Shown: piece by piece, positions 53,484-63,340 of the stretch | How positions within the stretch are numbered: position 1 is the first letter of the stretch | Layout of the letters: each line of letters begins with the position of its first letter | Source: Boswellia sacra | Lineage: Eukaryota > Streptophyta > Magnoliopsida > Sapindales > Burseraceae | NCBI GenBank assembly: GCA_013180625.2 | Contig: SNVD02012230.1 | Location: 1 to 64,000 of the forward strand | Reading direction: 5' to 3' | Length of the DNA stretch: 64,000 bases | Position numbers and translations under genes: made by a program | The notes under the pieces: generated by a model | Told to the model about the DNA's origin: nothing | Database searches by the model: none | Seen by the model: only the letters and a program-made list of their open reading frames with translations

Positions 53484-54434
53484 GTGTTCTTCTTTTCTTC
53501 TCTTTTCTTTTCTCTTTCTTGCATGAAAATTTGGTCACGAACATCTAGTGGTAGACTTGTTAGAAAGACATCATCTTTCTTAGAAAACATGGCCGACAAT
53601 CAAGTGAAAAGGTTCACGGATGAAGGGGACAACCGTTCCCAACAAAATGATCAAAACCAACCAAGAACCCTCAGAGACTACATGAATCTGGTAAGGACTA
53701 GTGCACCATCTTGTGTAGTTTCTCCTTTCGATTCAATCCATTTCAATTTCAAATCAAGTTTTGTTCGACTTCTACCCACCTTTCATGGCCTTGATATGGA
53801 GAACCCATATTCGCACTTAAAAATCTTTGAAGAGGTGTGTAACTCTTATAGTGACCCAAAATGTAGCATAAACACCATTGGATTAAAACTTTTTTCTTTT
53901 TGTTTAAAAGATAAAGCTAGAATATGGCTACAAAATTTGAGGTCAAATTCCATCAGTTCATGGGATGAGATGAAACAACAATTTTTCAAAAAAATTTTTC
54001 CTACCCATAGAACAAATTCTCTTAAAAGACAAATTTCCAATTTCTCTAAAAAACAAGGGAAAACCCTTTATCAATGTTGGGATAGGTATAAGAAACTACT
54101 TAACACCTGTCCTCACCATGGTTTTGAAACTTGGAGAATAGTTGCACACTTCTATGAAGGGTTAACACCTCAAGATAGGCAACTAGTAGAGTTAATGTGT
54201 AATGGAGAATTTGGAGATAAAGACCCTGAGGAAGCAATTGAATACCTAGATTCCTTGACAGAAAAGGCTCAAAATTGGGACACTGCTGGCACCTATGAGG
54301 TACCAAACAAGGCCCCAACCTCGACATCCAATAGAGGCATTTACAACCTTAGGGAAGACCATGACCTTCAAGCCAAATATGAATCCCTAGCTAGAAAAGT
54401 CGAGGCTTTAGAGATGAAAAGAGTGGTCAATTGA
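53484..54434 (+). CDS. G5 gag (capsid part)
   Basis: This 316-codon frame has in-frame ATGs at 53484, 53523 and 53589. The last is the likeliest start, because it follows the leader and opens Met-Ala-Asp-Asn. The capsid has Leu-Pro-Thr-Phe-His-Gly-Leu and Pro-Tyr-Ser-His-Leu near 53775-53820, an Ala-Arg-Ile-Trp-Leu-Gln segment near 53920, and Phe-Tyr-Glu-Gly-Leu near 54150, all standard for Athila/Tat gag. It is undamaged up to a TGA at 54432. The following gag tail (zinc knuckle near 54460-54500) is in another frame, so the polyprotein is broken. Confidence 0.85.
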   Translation: MFFFSSLFFSLSCMKIWSRTSSGRLVRKTSSFLENMADNQVKRFTDEGDNRSQQNDQNQPRTLRDYMNLVRTSAPSCVVSPFDSIHFNFKSSFVRLLPTFHGLDMENPYSHLKIFEEVCNSYSDPKCSINTIGLKLFSFCLKDKARIWLQNLRSNSISSWDEMKQQFFKKIFPTHRTNSLKRQISNFSKKQGKTLYQCWDRYKKLLNTCPHHGFETWRIVAHFYEGLTPQDRQLVELMCNGEFGDKDPEEAIEYLDSLTEKAQNWDTAGTYEVPNKAPTSTSNRGIYNLREDHDLQAKYESLARKVEALEMKRVVN

Positions 54435-55290
54435 ATTCTACTCAAGAAAATGTCTGTAACATTTGTAATGACAATAACCATTCTATTGATGATTGCCCAA
54501 CTTTGCCTACCTTTAGGGAATGTCTTCATGAACAAGCCAATGCCTTGAACACTTTCAAAAGGCCAAATCATAATCCATATTCATAAACCTACAATCCTGG
54601 TTGGAGAAATCATCCAAATTTTAGTTGAAAAAATGACAATCATGCACAATCTTCACAAGTCTCCTTTCAAACACGACAAAATTTTCAAAATTCTCATGAT
54701 CATGCATATGCTCCTCCTCCTAGGAATGACCTTGAAGAAACATTGCATTCATTCATTACAAAGCAAGAGACTTTCAATAGTTAAACTGCTCAAACATTAG
54801 CAAATTTGTCAGACACTCTTGTAAAATTTGCATCTACATTTAGCATCTAAGAGAAGAGAAAATTTCCTTCTCAAACATTGCAAAACCCCAAAGATCAATC
54901 TAATGCAAATGCAGGGAGTTCAAGTAACCATTATTTTGACCAAGCCAAATCAGTCATGGCCCTTCGTAATGATAAGGTTGTTGAAAAACACATTCCTAAC
55001 CCTTGTGAGAAAGAAGAAGAATCGATCTCTAAAGGGCAGGAAGAGGTTGCCAAACCAAAACCTAGTGAAGAAGAAACCAAATCCTCATCTGTGCCTCCAT
55101 TTCCTCAAGCATTAGCTACACAAAAGAAGCCAACTCACAATTCTGAAATCTTTGAAATTTTCAAACAGGTAAAGGTCAACATTCTCTTGCTAGATGTGAT
55201 CAAACAGGTACCTTCTTATGCAAAATTTTTGAAAGACTTGTGCACTGTGAAAAAGAAGGCCTTTCTAGCCGAGCAAGTAAGTGCTATTCT
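54435..55290 (+). pseudogene. G5 gag tail and linker
   Basis: A zinc-knuckle-like Cys-Asn-Ile-Cys...His...Cys-Pro lies near 54460-54510. Then come Tyr-Asn-Pro-Gly-Trp-Arg-Asn-His-Pro-Asn-Phe (about 54590-54625) and, in the frame 54878-55294, a Lys/Glu-rich linker leading to Lys-Val-Asn-Ile-Leu-Leu-Leu-Asp-Val-Ile. Stops at 54585, 54627, 54783 and 54849 break it. Confidence 0.8.
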
Positions 55291-55306
55291 TTAAAACAAG
55301 AATACA

Positions 55307-55954
55307 GTGAAATATAAGGATCCAGGTTGTCCTACAATTTCTTGTGTTATTGGAGACCATAAAATTGAACAAGCTTTACTTGATCTCGGTGCTAGTGTGA
55401 ATTTGCTTCCATATTCGGTTTTTCAGAAACTCAATCTAGGTGAGTTAAACCCGACTTCTGTGACTCTTTTGCTTGCTGATAGATCAATCAAAGTACCAAG
55501 AGGAGTAGTAGAAGATGTGTTAGTTCAAGTTGATAAATTCATTTATCTAGTAGATTTTATCGTCTTGGACACACAACCAATGGAAGTATGCAATTCAATT
55601 CCTGTTATTTTAGGGCGTCCATTTCTAGCTACCTCTAATGCTTTGATTAATTGCAAGAATGGAGTCATGAAGCTATCATTTGGGAACATGACATTAGAAA
55701 TTAATGTTTTTAATATGTGCAAACAACCAGATGAAGAAGATGATGAAATTGAGGAGGCTAATATGATCGAAACGATTGTGGAAGACCACATCCAAAAAGG
55801 GAGTTCTTCTAACCCTTTGGAAACTTGTTTAGTGAATTCATTAAAATCAAGTATGGAACTAGAACCTGATCTTTCTGATATATGTTCTTTACTGGATTGT
55901 GCACAGGTGATGGAGAAAGGCTCAAAACCAAGATTCGAAGAATTGGGCAAATGA
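55307..55954 (+). pseudogene. G5 aspartic protease region
   Basis: This 215-codon frame follows a TAA at 55292-55294. The active site Leu-Asp-Leu-Gly-Ala-Ser lies at about 55381-55398 and the flap/partner block Val-Ile-Leu-Gly-Arg-Pro-Phe at about 55603-55623. A long acidic tail follows toward RT. It ends at a TGA (55952-55954), 11 bp before the G1-prime LTR. Residues of the catalytic motif are intact. Confidence 0.85.
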
Positions 55955-55965
55955 ATGAAAGCAAG

Positions 55966-57348
55966 TGATGCGTTCAAAACTAGTAAGTATACTAGTCGCA
56001 CAAGTAATAAAGTGATAAGTAGATATCGTTCCCACGAGGATTGATTCTAATTGAATTTGTTATTCAAAAGCAACAACAGAATAAATGGGGGGGGTTTTGT
56101 TGATGGATTAACTAAATGAAATATTAATGTAAATGCATAATAACACAACACAAAGTAAAATTGAGTGAAAAATCAATGAGAGACACTTGGTTAAGGGTTC
56201 TTTCTCTGCCATAAGATATGAATTTGTGAATTAACATAGAATTGTCATCCAATTATAGCATTGAAGTTATCAACCGTAGATAACAACAAGCTCTGTTATC
56301 CCAATCTTTCCTTACTTTGTTGTTAAATAAAACAAGCTCTTTATTTAATCTCTATCCATTAAACAACCTAGAAAAGCTCTCTGAGTTTAATTCAATGGAA
56401 GCATTATGATAAGAAAGATAGGTTGATCTAAGCAATAATCACACAGGTTCGGATTATTTAACTAGGTTGTATTTTCCAATTGCAATATCTGATCACAATT
56501 TTGCTACTAATGATTAGAAATTCAAGACAATTACGGATCAAGATTTCTAGTCTAGCAATAGAATCACAACCAGATTATATTCAGTTGGCCACTCAAATAC
56601 AATCAGCAAGCAATCATAAGCATTAAATATGGGAAAATACAAGCAACTTCAATTAGAGAATTGGATAACAATTCCTTGCACAATCAACTTACAAAAACCA
56701 TATCAGGGCTTTGAAATCACCCTCAACCAATTCAGATTCAGTTACACATGTTTAAGAACGTGGTAAATACAATACAACATGGAGACATTCCAGAAAATGA
56801 AAGGGAAGGGAAAAACTTAGCAATTTTGATGTAATTCTCTTTGGATTGTAGTTCTTCCTCTTTCCAAGCTTCCTTTCTCTTTCAAGAACTCCAGGAAATG
56901 AAAGAATTCCAGAGCTGCAGCCTCCACCACGTTTTCCCCTCTTCAAGTTATGAAAATAAAACCCTAAAATGTGTTTAAATACTCTGCTACAGTAACATGC
57001 TACAGTGTTGTGTGGAATTACATTTCTACACTTCTCACACTGTTTTGATTACAACTTTTGGTACACTGAATGGATTCATAAACCGTAAATTTCTTCAAAA
57101 ATAGACTTCGAGAGCTTTTCAACGGTATATAGTATGTTATCGGGTTAATTGTATATCGATACAATCAACTCCGAGAAATTGGCTGATTAGCAGAGGTGAA
57201 AATGAAGGGTTTTACTCCATTTTTGTGCAAGTTGCTCCAAAACTCCTACAAACATCAAAACCACACAAAAACATAAAAATACCAAGGAATATAGCAAAGA
57301 AACATGGACGAATTGATATAAAAGTAATACATAAATAGACACCTATCA
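55966..57348 (-). repeat. G1-prime 3' LTR
   Basis: TGATGCGTTCAAAACTAG...ACACCTATCA, closely similar to 9036-10460 along its length with scattered substitutions and small indels. Confidence 0.93.
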
Positions 57349-57361
57349 AATTCCCCCACAC
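57349..57361 (-). other. G1-prime polypurine tract
   Basis: The minus strand reads GTGTGGGGGAATT, directly adjoining the LTR. A second similar tract is at 58076-58090 (ctcccccacactt on the plus strand). Confidence 0.85.
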
Positions 57362-59388
57362 TTAGACTTTGCTAGTCCTCGAGCAACTAAAATGATACGA
57401 AACAAAACTAAACCGAAACAGAATCAAAGAAAAATTAAAACACACATGCTTCAACTTGCAAATAGGCCTCAAAGATTGTACTTAATTATAACCCAAGGAA
57501 AACTTCAAAATAATGCACTTGATCAAGAATCTCATTACAAAGATTAGTTTCGCTCTACTTCAATTCCTCTAGTGTGTGTGTGTAAAGCCATTCTCGCCTA
57601 ATCATTTGTAACCCGGATGAGTTTATGCATAAAAATGAATCATATTTAATAGTGAAGATGTGCATATAAATGAACTCCATAGGCTTGCTTTTCAAGTCAC
57701 TCTCCACTAATGTAGACAACCACAACACTAAGGATCAAGTAGGGCTTTATTAAGCTGTAACGTTTGGCTTGGGTGAAGGTATGATAAAGGATAATAATTT
57801 GGCTCAAATCACCCACAAACACATAAATCATTCAAGACTATGTAGAGCTCAACCCTATAACATAACTTTATTTCAATTCACCAAGTTACTCTCCCAAACT
57901 TATTTAGAACACTCAATCTTTTTTTTTTCGTAGAAAACAAAAGAAAACTACACCCTCACACTTTGTTGTTTCATTCTTTTTAAGAACATTTAAGGGTATA
58001 GATCTCTTATTCTTCTTCTTTTGTTCTCTTTTTTTTTTCTTTTTTTTCTTTTTTCTTTTTTTTTTTTTTTACACTTCCCCTCCCCCACACTTAAATAACA
58101 CATTGTCCCCAATGTGAAAGTATGTGGACAATAAGTACAGATTGGCTTTTTTCTTTTTTTCTTTTTTTTTTTCAAACATAATGGAACTCACTTGCATTGC
58201 TCATGACACATTCCAACCTCCTCTAACTTCCCAAAACCAGAACATAGCTCAAAATTTAATTGTGAATGATCTACATGCTCATAGGTAAGGGATAAACTGT
58301 TTGGAACAAATTCATTTGAGGTTAGGAAATCTTTTAGTGAGTTAACAAAGAAAAAGGCTTACAAGAGGCTCAAAGGGGTAACTAGGGATCAATTTCTGTC
58401 AAGGTTGGCTATTAAGGCTCAAACGGTCCAAAGATGCCTAAATCATTTCCCCAATATTGACAGCCTAGGATTTCGCCTTGAGTGACCATCAAACAAGTTC
58501 TAGAATTCATTGAAATCTGAAGAAACATTTAAATTACATAAACTTTCTCTAAGTGAACAAATAACTCAGTGATAATAGCTCAGTGCTCAATGTTGCGCAA
58601 GGAATCAAAAGCAAAGCGAAAACCAATAAACATTTCAAGCACACAGATCCATGCATCATTTATCATTTTCCAAGAGTTATTCTTAATTCAATCATTATTT
58701 ATCATCGACCCACAAAATGCAAGAAAAGAGGTACGTGGCGTTGTTACACCTGAGTCAAGATTGTATATTTCAACAATCCTTAGGACCAGTAGCCCGCAGA
58801 CTTAAAGTTTCCAGCCTATATACCTTTATTATGAAAGAACAAAACAAGAAACAAGACACTTCAAACAACATGAAATAAATAAACTACAGATTTATGTAGA
58901 GAGAATGCGTTTCAAGGGTTAAAGAAACCCCATATTCTGCCATTCTCAGGTTTTTCCACAATTTTTTTTTATCGAAACTGATAAAGACGAAAACACATAA
59001 CAACTCTAAATTACGTAAAACTAAACTTACTCATAAAATAACAAAGTCCAACAAGTTAGCAAACACAAATAAGTCAGTTAGAATGGGTCTAAAAAGTTTA
59101 GAAGTTAGCCTCCTTATTCAGCCATTATGGATTGAAGAGATCCACAGTGCGTTTCAAGAGGACTTAAACTTTTTAAGCCACCACTCTAAAATTTAAGATT
59201 AGAAAATGTTACCTGGAACGAAAGAAATAACCTAAGAAAGCTCAAAAGAAATAACATGAAAAATCTCAAATAAACACAATAAAAAGAAAGCAAACAAAAG
59301 TGAAGCAAACCAGCAGATAAAGATTACAGATGGAGCGCTAAATCCAGTTTACGCCTTTTATTGCCCTCCGCAAACCAATCTATCTGAG
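57362..59388 (-). other. G1-prime 3' non-coding region
   Basis: No ORF with support. It contains long pyrimidine runs (57919-57928, 58018-58070, 58148-58172), a second polypurine-tract-like sequence near 58076 and cattgtccccaatgtg nearby, text commonly seen upstream of Athila/Tat 3' LTRs. The small frames here are low-complexity shadows. Confidence 0.6.
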
Positions 59389-59972
59389 CTATTGTTGGAC
59401 AGGCGAATAGACGAATGCTTGTAATTTGTCAATTAACTCCCCTGCAGTTGAAGCTGTAACCAGGATTTGCCTCGCCGACTGTGAGATGAAGTTTTTTTCT
59501 ACTGCTTGATCAAGAAAAGACAAAAAACCATCAAAAAAATTATTGACATTTAACAAACCAATGGGTTTCCGATGGATGTTTAGCTGTGCCCAAGAGGTGA
59601 TTTGAAATATCTCCTCTAATGTACCATAACAACCCGGTAAAGCTATAAATGCATCGGACTTAACAACCATATGTGCAATACGCTCATGCATGCTAGAGAC
59701 CTGTAACTCTTCCCCATTGTGTTGCCTATGATATCTCGCACAGCTAATGGTTTAGGGATAATGCCGAGAACTTTACTTCCTTCCAAGGATGCAGCTGTCG
59801 ACACACACCCCATTAACCCAAGACTACCCCCTCCATAAATCAAATGAATACCCCTCGCAGCTAATGTCCTACCAAGATCAAGAGTTGCTGTGGTAAACTC
59901 TCCATCTTTACCAAATTGCGATCCGCAAAATACGCATATATTGCGGAATCGCCGAATTGGTGTGTTCTCCAT
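59389..59972 (-). pseudogene. LOG-like: Captured, intronless LOG-like cytokinin-activating enzyme gene
   Basis: LOG proteins (lysine decarboxylase-like fold) release active cytokinin from its riboside monophosphate. The minus frame from the ATG at 59972 reads Cys-Val-Phe-Cys-Gly-Ser and Tyr-Gly-Gly-Gly-Ser-Leu-Gly-Leu-Met-Gly (residues 46-55), then Ile-Ile-Pro-Lys. After one missing base in a G run near 59715, the second part (59691-59389) continues with Met-His-Glu-Arg, Asp-Ala-Phe-Ile-Ala-Leu-Pro-Gly and Gly-Thr-Leu-Glu-Glu, and keeps the family's normal length to the stop. The conserved Pro-Gly-Gly-x-Gly-Thr motif reads Pro-Gly-Cys-Tyr-Gly-Thr. Plant LOG genes have several introns; none is here, which suggests capture from mRNA. 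It lies in sense orientation downstream of integrase. Confidence 0.9.
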
Positions 59973-60118
59973 TTCTACAAGTGCTCTAATCTTGTGTAAG
60001 ACACGTTAGATATTATGCTTTTCAATTGCAAGACAGGTTATGGAATGACATATGAAAACATGCAGAATGTATATATACACACATAAAACTCTCAAATTAT
60101 GACACATGGGGACATACT

Positions 60119-60360
60119 TTCGGTGGGGGTTGCTCGATGCAGATTTATCGCCCCAAGATTTGGAAAAAATGAGATATGCTTTCGGCGAGGTTTGACAAAA
60201 CCTACACACTTGTCTCCCACGTGAAGCATGGAAAATGGAGATACACTTTCGGCGGGGGTTGACAAAACCCCCACACTTGTCTCCCACGTGAAGCATAAAA
60301 AATGGAGATACTCTTTTGGTGGAGGTTGACAAAACCTCCACACTTGTCTCCCACGTGTAC
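60119..60360 (-). repeat. 67 bp tandem repeats with G-box and hairpin
   Basis: Three full units and one partial, with a 67 bp period. Each full unit has CACGTG (60218, 60285, 60352) and a stem-loop with loop gacaa or gaca: 60188-60203, 60254-60272, 60320-60340. Stem sequences differ between units, but partners change together (ggggg/ccccc against ggagg/cctcc). The array lies between the LOG-like copy and the 184-codon ORF. Confidence 0.85.
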
Positions 60361-60584
60361 TTATGCCATAGGGTAGTCATATGGTTTGCCAAAAAGAAAA
60401 CTTGAAATTAAAACAAACAAAATTAACAAACAACAATAATACAAAAACAACATTGATAATCAGATCAAACAAAACAAGAAAAAAGAAATTTGACAACAAC
60501 AAGACACATTCAAATATACAAGTAGTTGTGATTGTGGCTCACATCTTCCTCTGGTTTTACGTCCAGTAACGGCTGAAACGCCTT

Positions 60585-61139
60585 CTATGAGCCGGGGATT
60601 TGCTTCCCATCCAGTTTTCTTATAAACTGGCAAACAGGGTCGTTTTTAGTCAGATTCCCTAGACTATAACACTGCAATTCATCACGAAATTGTGTCCATA
60701 GATTAAGCAATTCACGCTGAACAAGTCCGCAAGAATGTGACTCCAGAGTTAATAAAACATTATCCAGCGACTCATTACTCAAACCATTCTTAATAAATGA
60801 AAGTTTATCTTCTCTATTCCTGGACGCAAAACCTAATGAACGACAATTCTGGTTACAAATCCATCTAGCACATTTATAACATACTTGTAACCTTTTCGCT
60901 CTTCGCCTCTTGGCGTAGTAGCTCTTTCCTAGACGAGGCATGTATTTTGCGAGATTAATGTCCGGCTCACCGGATAATCTCACCTTGGCTTTGATAAGCC
61001 ATCGGATATCAGCAGGCACATTTAGGAGCATCAACGCCCAAAGTCTAGTCATCCGTACTTTATAAATTTTCAACACAGCATTTTGAGGAAGTGAAGGGAA
61101 ATATTTACGAAGGTTCGATAGAAAGATATCAGCATCCAT
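60585..61139 (-). CDS. Intact 184-codon accessory ORF with basic run and Cys cluster
   Basis: The ATG at 61139 and stop at 60585 frame an uninterrupted 184-codon ORF, which stands out in a strongly decayed element. Residues 73-84 are very basic (Ser-Tyr-Tyr-Ala-Lys-Arg-Arg-Arg-Ala-Lys-Arg) and are followed at once by Cys87, Cys90, Cys95 and Cys99 (CX2CX4CX3C), a possible zinc site. Further Cys residues lie near 127, 147 and 160, and the C-terminal third is helical-looking and Leu-rich. There is no signal peptide or membrane segment. An arginine-rich run followed by a CxxC finger recalls the cysteine-rich nucleic-acid-binding proteins of carlaviruses, some of which suppress RNA silencing, but the Cys spacing differs. 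It could equally be a lineage-specific retrotransposon accessory protein. Function not established. Confidence 0.65.
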   Translation of the reverse strand: MDADIFLSNLRKYFPSLPQNAVLKIYKVRMTRLWALMLLNVPADIRWLIKAKVRLSGEPDINLAKYMPRLGKSYYAKRRRAKRLQVCYKCARWICNQNCRSLGFASRNREDKLSFIKNGLSNESLDNVLLTLESHSCGLVQRELLNLWTQFRDELQCYSLGNLTKNDPVCQFIRKLDGKQIPGS

Positions 61140-61576
61140 TGAAGAGAAGAAAAGGAGAGATATTACCGATAATGCGATTGAGTTTGTTCGTCTCCCAGAT
61201 ATGCACGTTTCAAACCTTCGAACAATGGCTTCAACTCCCGTTTGAATGTTTCCTCAAGCTGTTGCACAACTGAACTCGAAGCACGGAATAATCAAATTAA
61301 ACACAAGAAAAGAAAAGAAAATAGCGACACATAAAAGAAATAAAAACACAAGAGCAAATGAAAGTCAAAAACAAACAACAAAGCAAATGAGACAAATGGC
61401 AAAGAGAGATAAAACATGATCAATTATAATAGCCCATGAGAGGAATCTCCTCGAAACACAAAAATTGATCAATACTACCTTCTTTTCTTTGGCTCTTTTT
61501 ATTTATATTTCAAAAACATTGGGTTGCCTCCCAATAAGCGCTTGGTTTAACGTCCTCAGCCTGACGTTACTTGCCA
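61140..61576 (-). other. Spacer after integrase with a conserved Athila/Tat motif
   Basis: The minus strand at 61553-61522 carries GTTAAACCAAGCGCTTATTG and then GGGAGGCAACCC, a sequence found after integrase in many Athila/Tat elements and containing the palindrome AAGCGCTT. No ORF lies in the rest. Confidence 0.7.
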
Positions 61577-62800
61577 TCACCCATTAAGGTAAGCTGGCTC
61601 GTAGAGAGGTACATCCTCGATGTCCTGCATCACTGAATTCTCATAGTAAGGCTTCAACCTGTGCCCATTCACCTTGAACACTTTGTCCGTTTTTAAGCTC
61701 TTGATTTCCACTGCACCATGAGGAAAAACATTAGTAATAACAAAAGGTCCAACCCATCGAGATCGTAATTTACTTGGAAATAACTTGAGGCGAGAATGAA
61801 ATAAAAGAACTTTCTGTCCCACTTCAAAATTCTTCCTGGAGATCATTTTATCATGAAATGCCATAGTTCTCTCCTTGTAAATTCTGGAATTCTCATAGGC
61901 ATCATTTCTAAGTTCTTCCAATTCTTGCAGTTGAAGCTTCCTTTGTTCTCCAGCAGCATCCATCTCCATGTTACAACGCTTTACTGCCCACCATGCTTTG
62001 TGTTCGAGCTCTACTGGAAGGTGACATGGCTTACCATAGACTAACCTATATGGAGACATAACAATAGGTGTCTTGTAAGCAGTTCGGTATGCCCAAAGTG
62101 CATCATTCAATCGTAGGCTCCAATCTTTTCTATTCGGATTCACTGTCTTCTAGAGAATGGACTTGACTTCCCGATTTGAAACTTCAACTTGACCACTAGT
62201 TTGTAGATGATATGCCGTAGACACCTTGTGAGTGATGTTGTATTTCTTGAGCAAGGCTTCAAATGATCGGTTGCAGAAGTGTGTCCTTCGTCGCTAATCA
62301 TGCTTCTTGGTGTTAAATCTCGCAAAAATGTTAGATTTTCACAAAATCTACAAACCAACTGTAGAATCATTCGTTCTAGTTAGCTTTGGCTTCCACCCAT
62401 TTAGAATACATAATCCACAGCAAGTATCAATGTGAAAACATTACCAAATGATGAAGGAAAAAGGACCCCTGAAATCAATACCCCCACACATCAAAATCTC
62501 GACCAATAAGTATAGGGGTTTGCGGCATGATTTTTGGCACTTAAATACCTGCCTTTGACAACGGTCACAAGCTTTGCAGAACAGATATGCATCTTTGAAC
62601 AATGATGGCCAGTAGAATCCACAAGCAAGAACTTTAAGGGCTGTTCTTTTTGGTCCGAAATGACCTCCACATGCATAAGAATGACAGAAGGTTAAAATTG
62701 AATTAAATTCAGATTCAGAAATGCACCTTCTTATCACTTGGTCAGAAAATGCTTCATAAGTACGGATCATCCCATATGTAATACTTGGCAATGTTCTTGA
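61577..62800 (-). pseudogene. G1-prime integrase
   Basis: Minus frames: the zinc-binding domain at 62791-62441 (His-Ser-Tyr-Ala-Cys-Gly-Gly-His, Cys-Lys-Ala-Cys-Asp-Arg-Cys-Gln) up to Gly-Ile-Asp-Phe-Arg-Gly-Pro, a damaged core at 62370-62140 with Ile-Ser-Asp-Glu-Gly, and a complete C-terminal part at 62143-61577 with [28 protein letters not shown] and His-Arg-Leu-Lys-Pro-Tyr-Tyr-Glu. Two or more frameshifts between parts. No chromodomain, as expected for this lineage. Confidence 0.88.
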
Positions 62801-62921
62801 TCTTGTCTCTTTGAGCTCGAGTCAAGTCATGTGGTAGCTTCTTGGTAAATAAGTAGTTGACAATATCTGCATACCAAGGGGCTACTACATTTAGAGACAA
62901 CAATTGTTCATTCGGAAAACT

Positions 62922-63340
62922 TTATTGTAATGGCAGTGCATTCTTATCATGGACAATGCGACTGAGATGGTCTGCAACTAAGTTTTCACTTCCCTTCTTA
63001 TCTTTGATCTCCAAGTCAAATTCCTGTAAAAAGAGTATCCACCTGATAAGCCTTGGTTTTGTATCTTTCTTTGTGAGCAAGTACCTCAAAGCTGCATGAT
63101 CAGAATAAACGGTTACTTTAGTACCAATCAAATAAGATCGAAACTTTTCTAAAGCAAAAATAACCGCTAGCATCTCTTTCTCAGTGGTAGAAGAATTAAG
63201 TTGAACATCATTTAAAGTCCGAGATGCGTAATAAATGGCATGTGAAATTTTGCCAATTCGTTGACCCAAAACGGCACCCACAGCATAATCACTCGCATCA
63301 CACATGATCTCGAATGGATGATTCCAATTTGGAGATTGGA
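62922..63340 (-). pseudogene. G1-prime RNase H
   Basis: The minus frame 63305-62922 reads [14 protein letters not shown] (first catalytic Asp), Thr-Thr-Glu-Lys-Glu-Met-Leu-Ala-Val (Glu), Tyr-Ser-Asp-His-Ala-Ala-Leu (Asp) and Val-Ala-Asp-His-Leu-Ser-Arg (last Asp). The domain itself is intact; a frameshift separates it from RT. Confidence 0.9.

Larger units (their letters stand above)
51660..55965 (+). mobile_element. G5: Athila/Tat-type element, 5' part
   Basis: The plus strand holds an LTR, tRNA-Asp-type PBS, gag and protease. The element is interrupted at 55966 by G1-prime in opposite orientation, and the remainder of pol lies beyond the right edge. The gag and protease frames are longer and less damaged than those of G1. 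Confidence 0.85.

Noticed and set aside
57990..58175. Lysine-rich minus ORF
   Set aside because: It is the translation of pyrimidine runs; low complexity.
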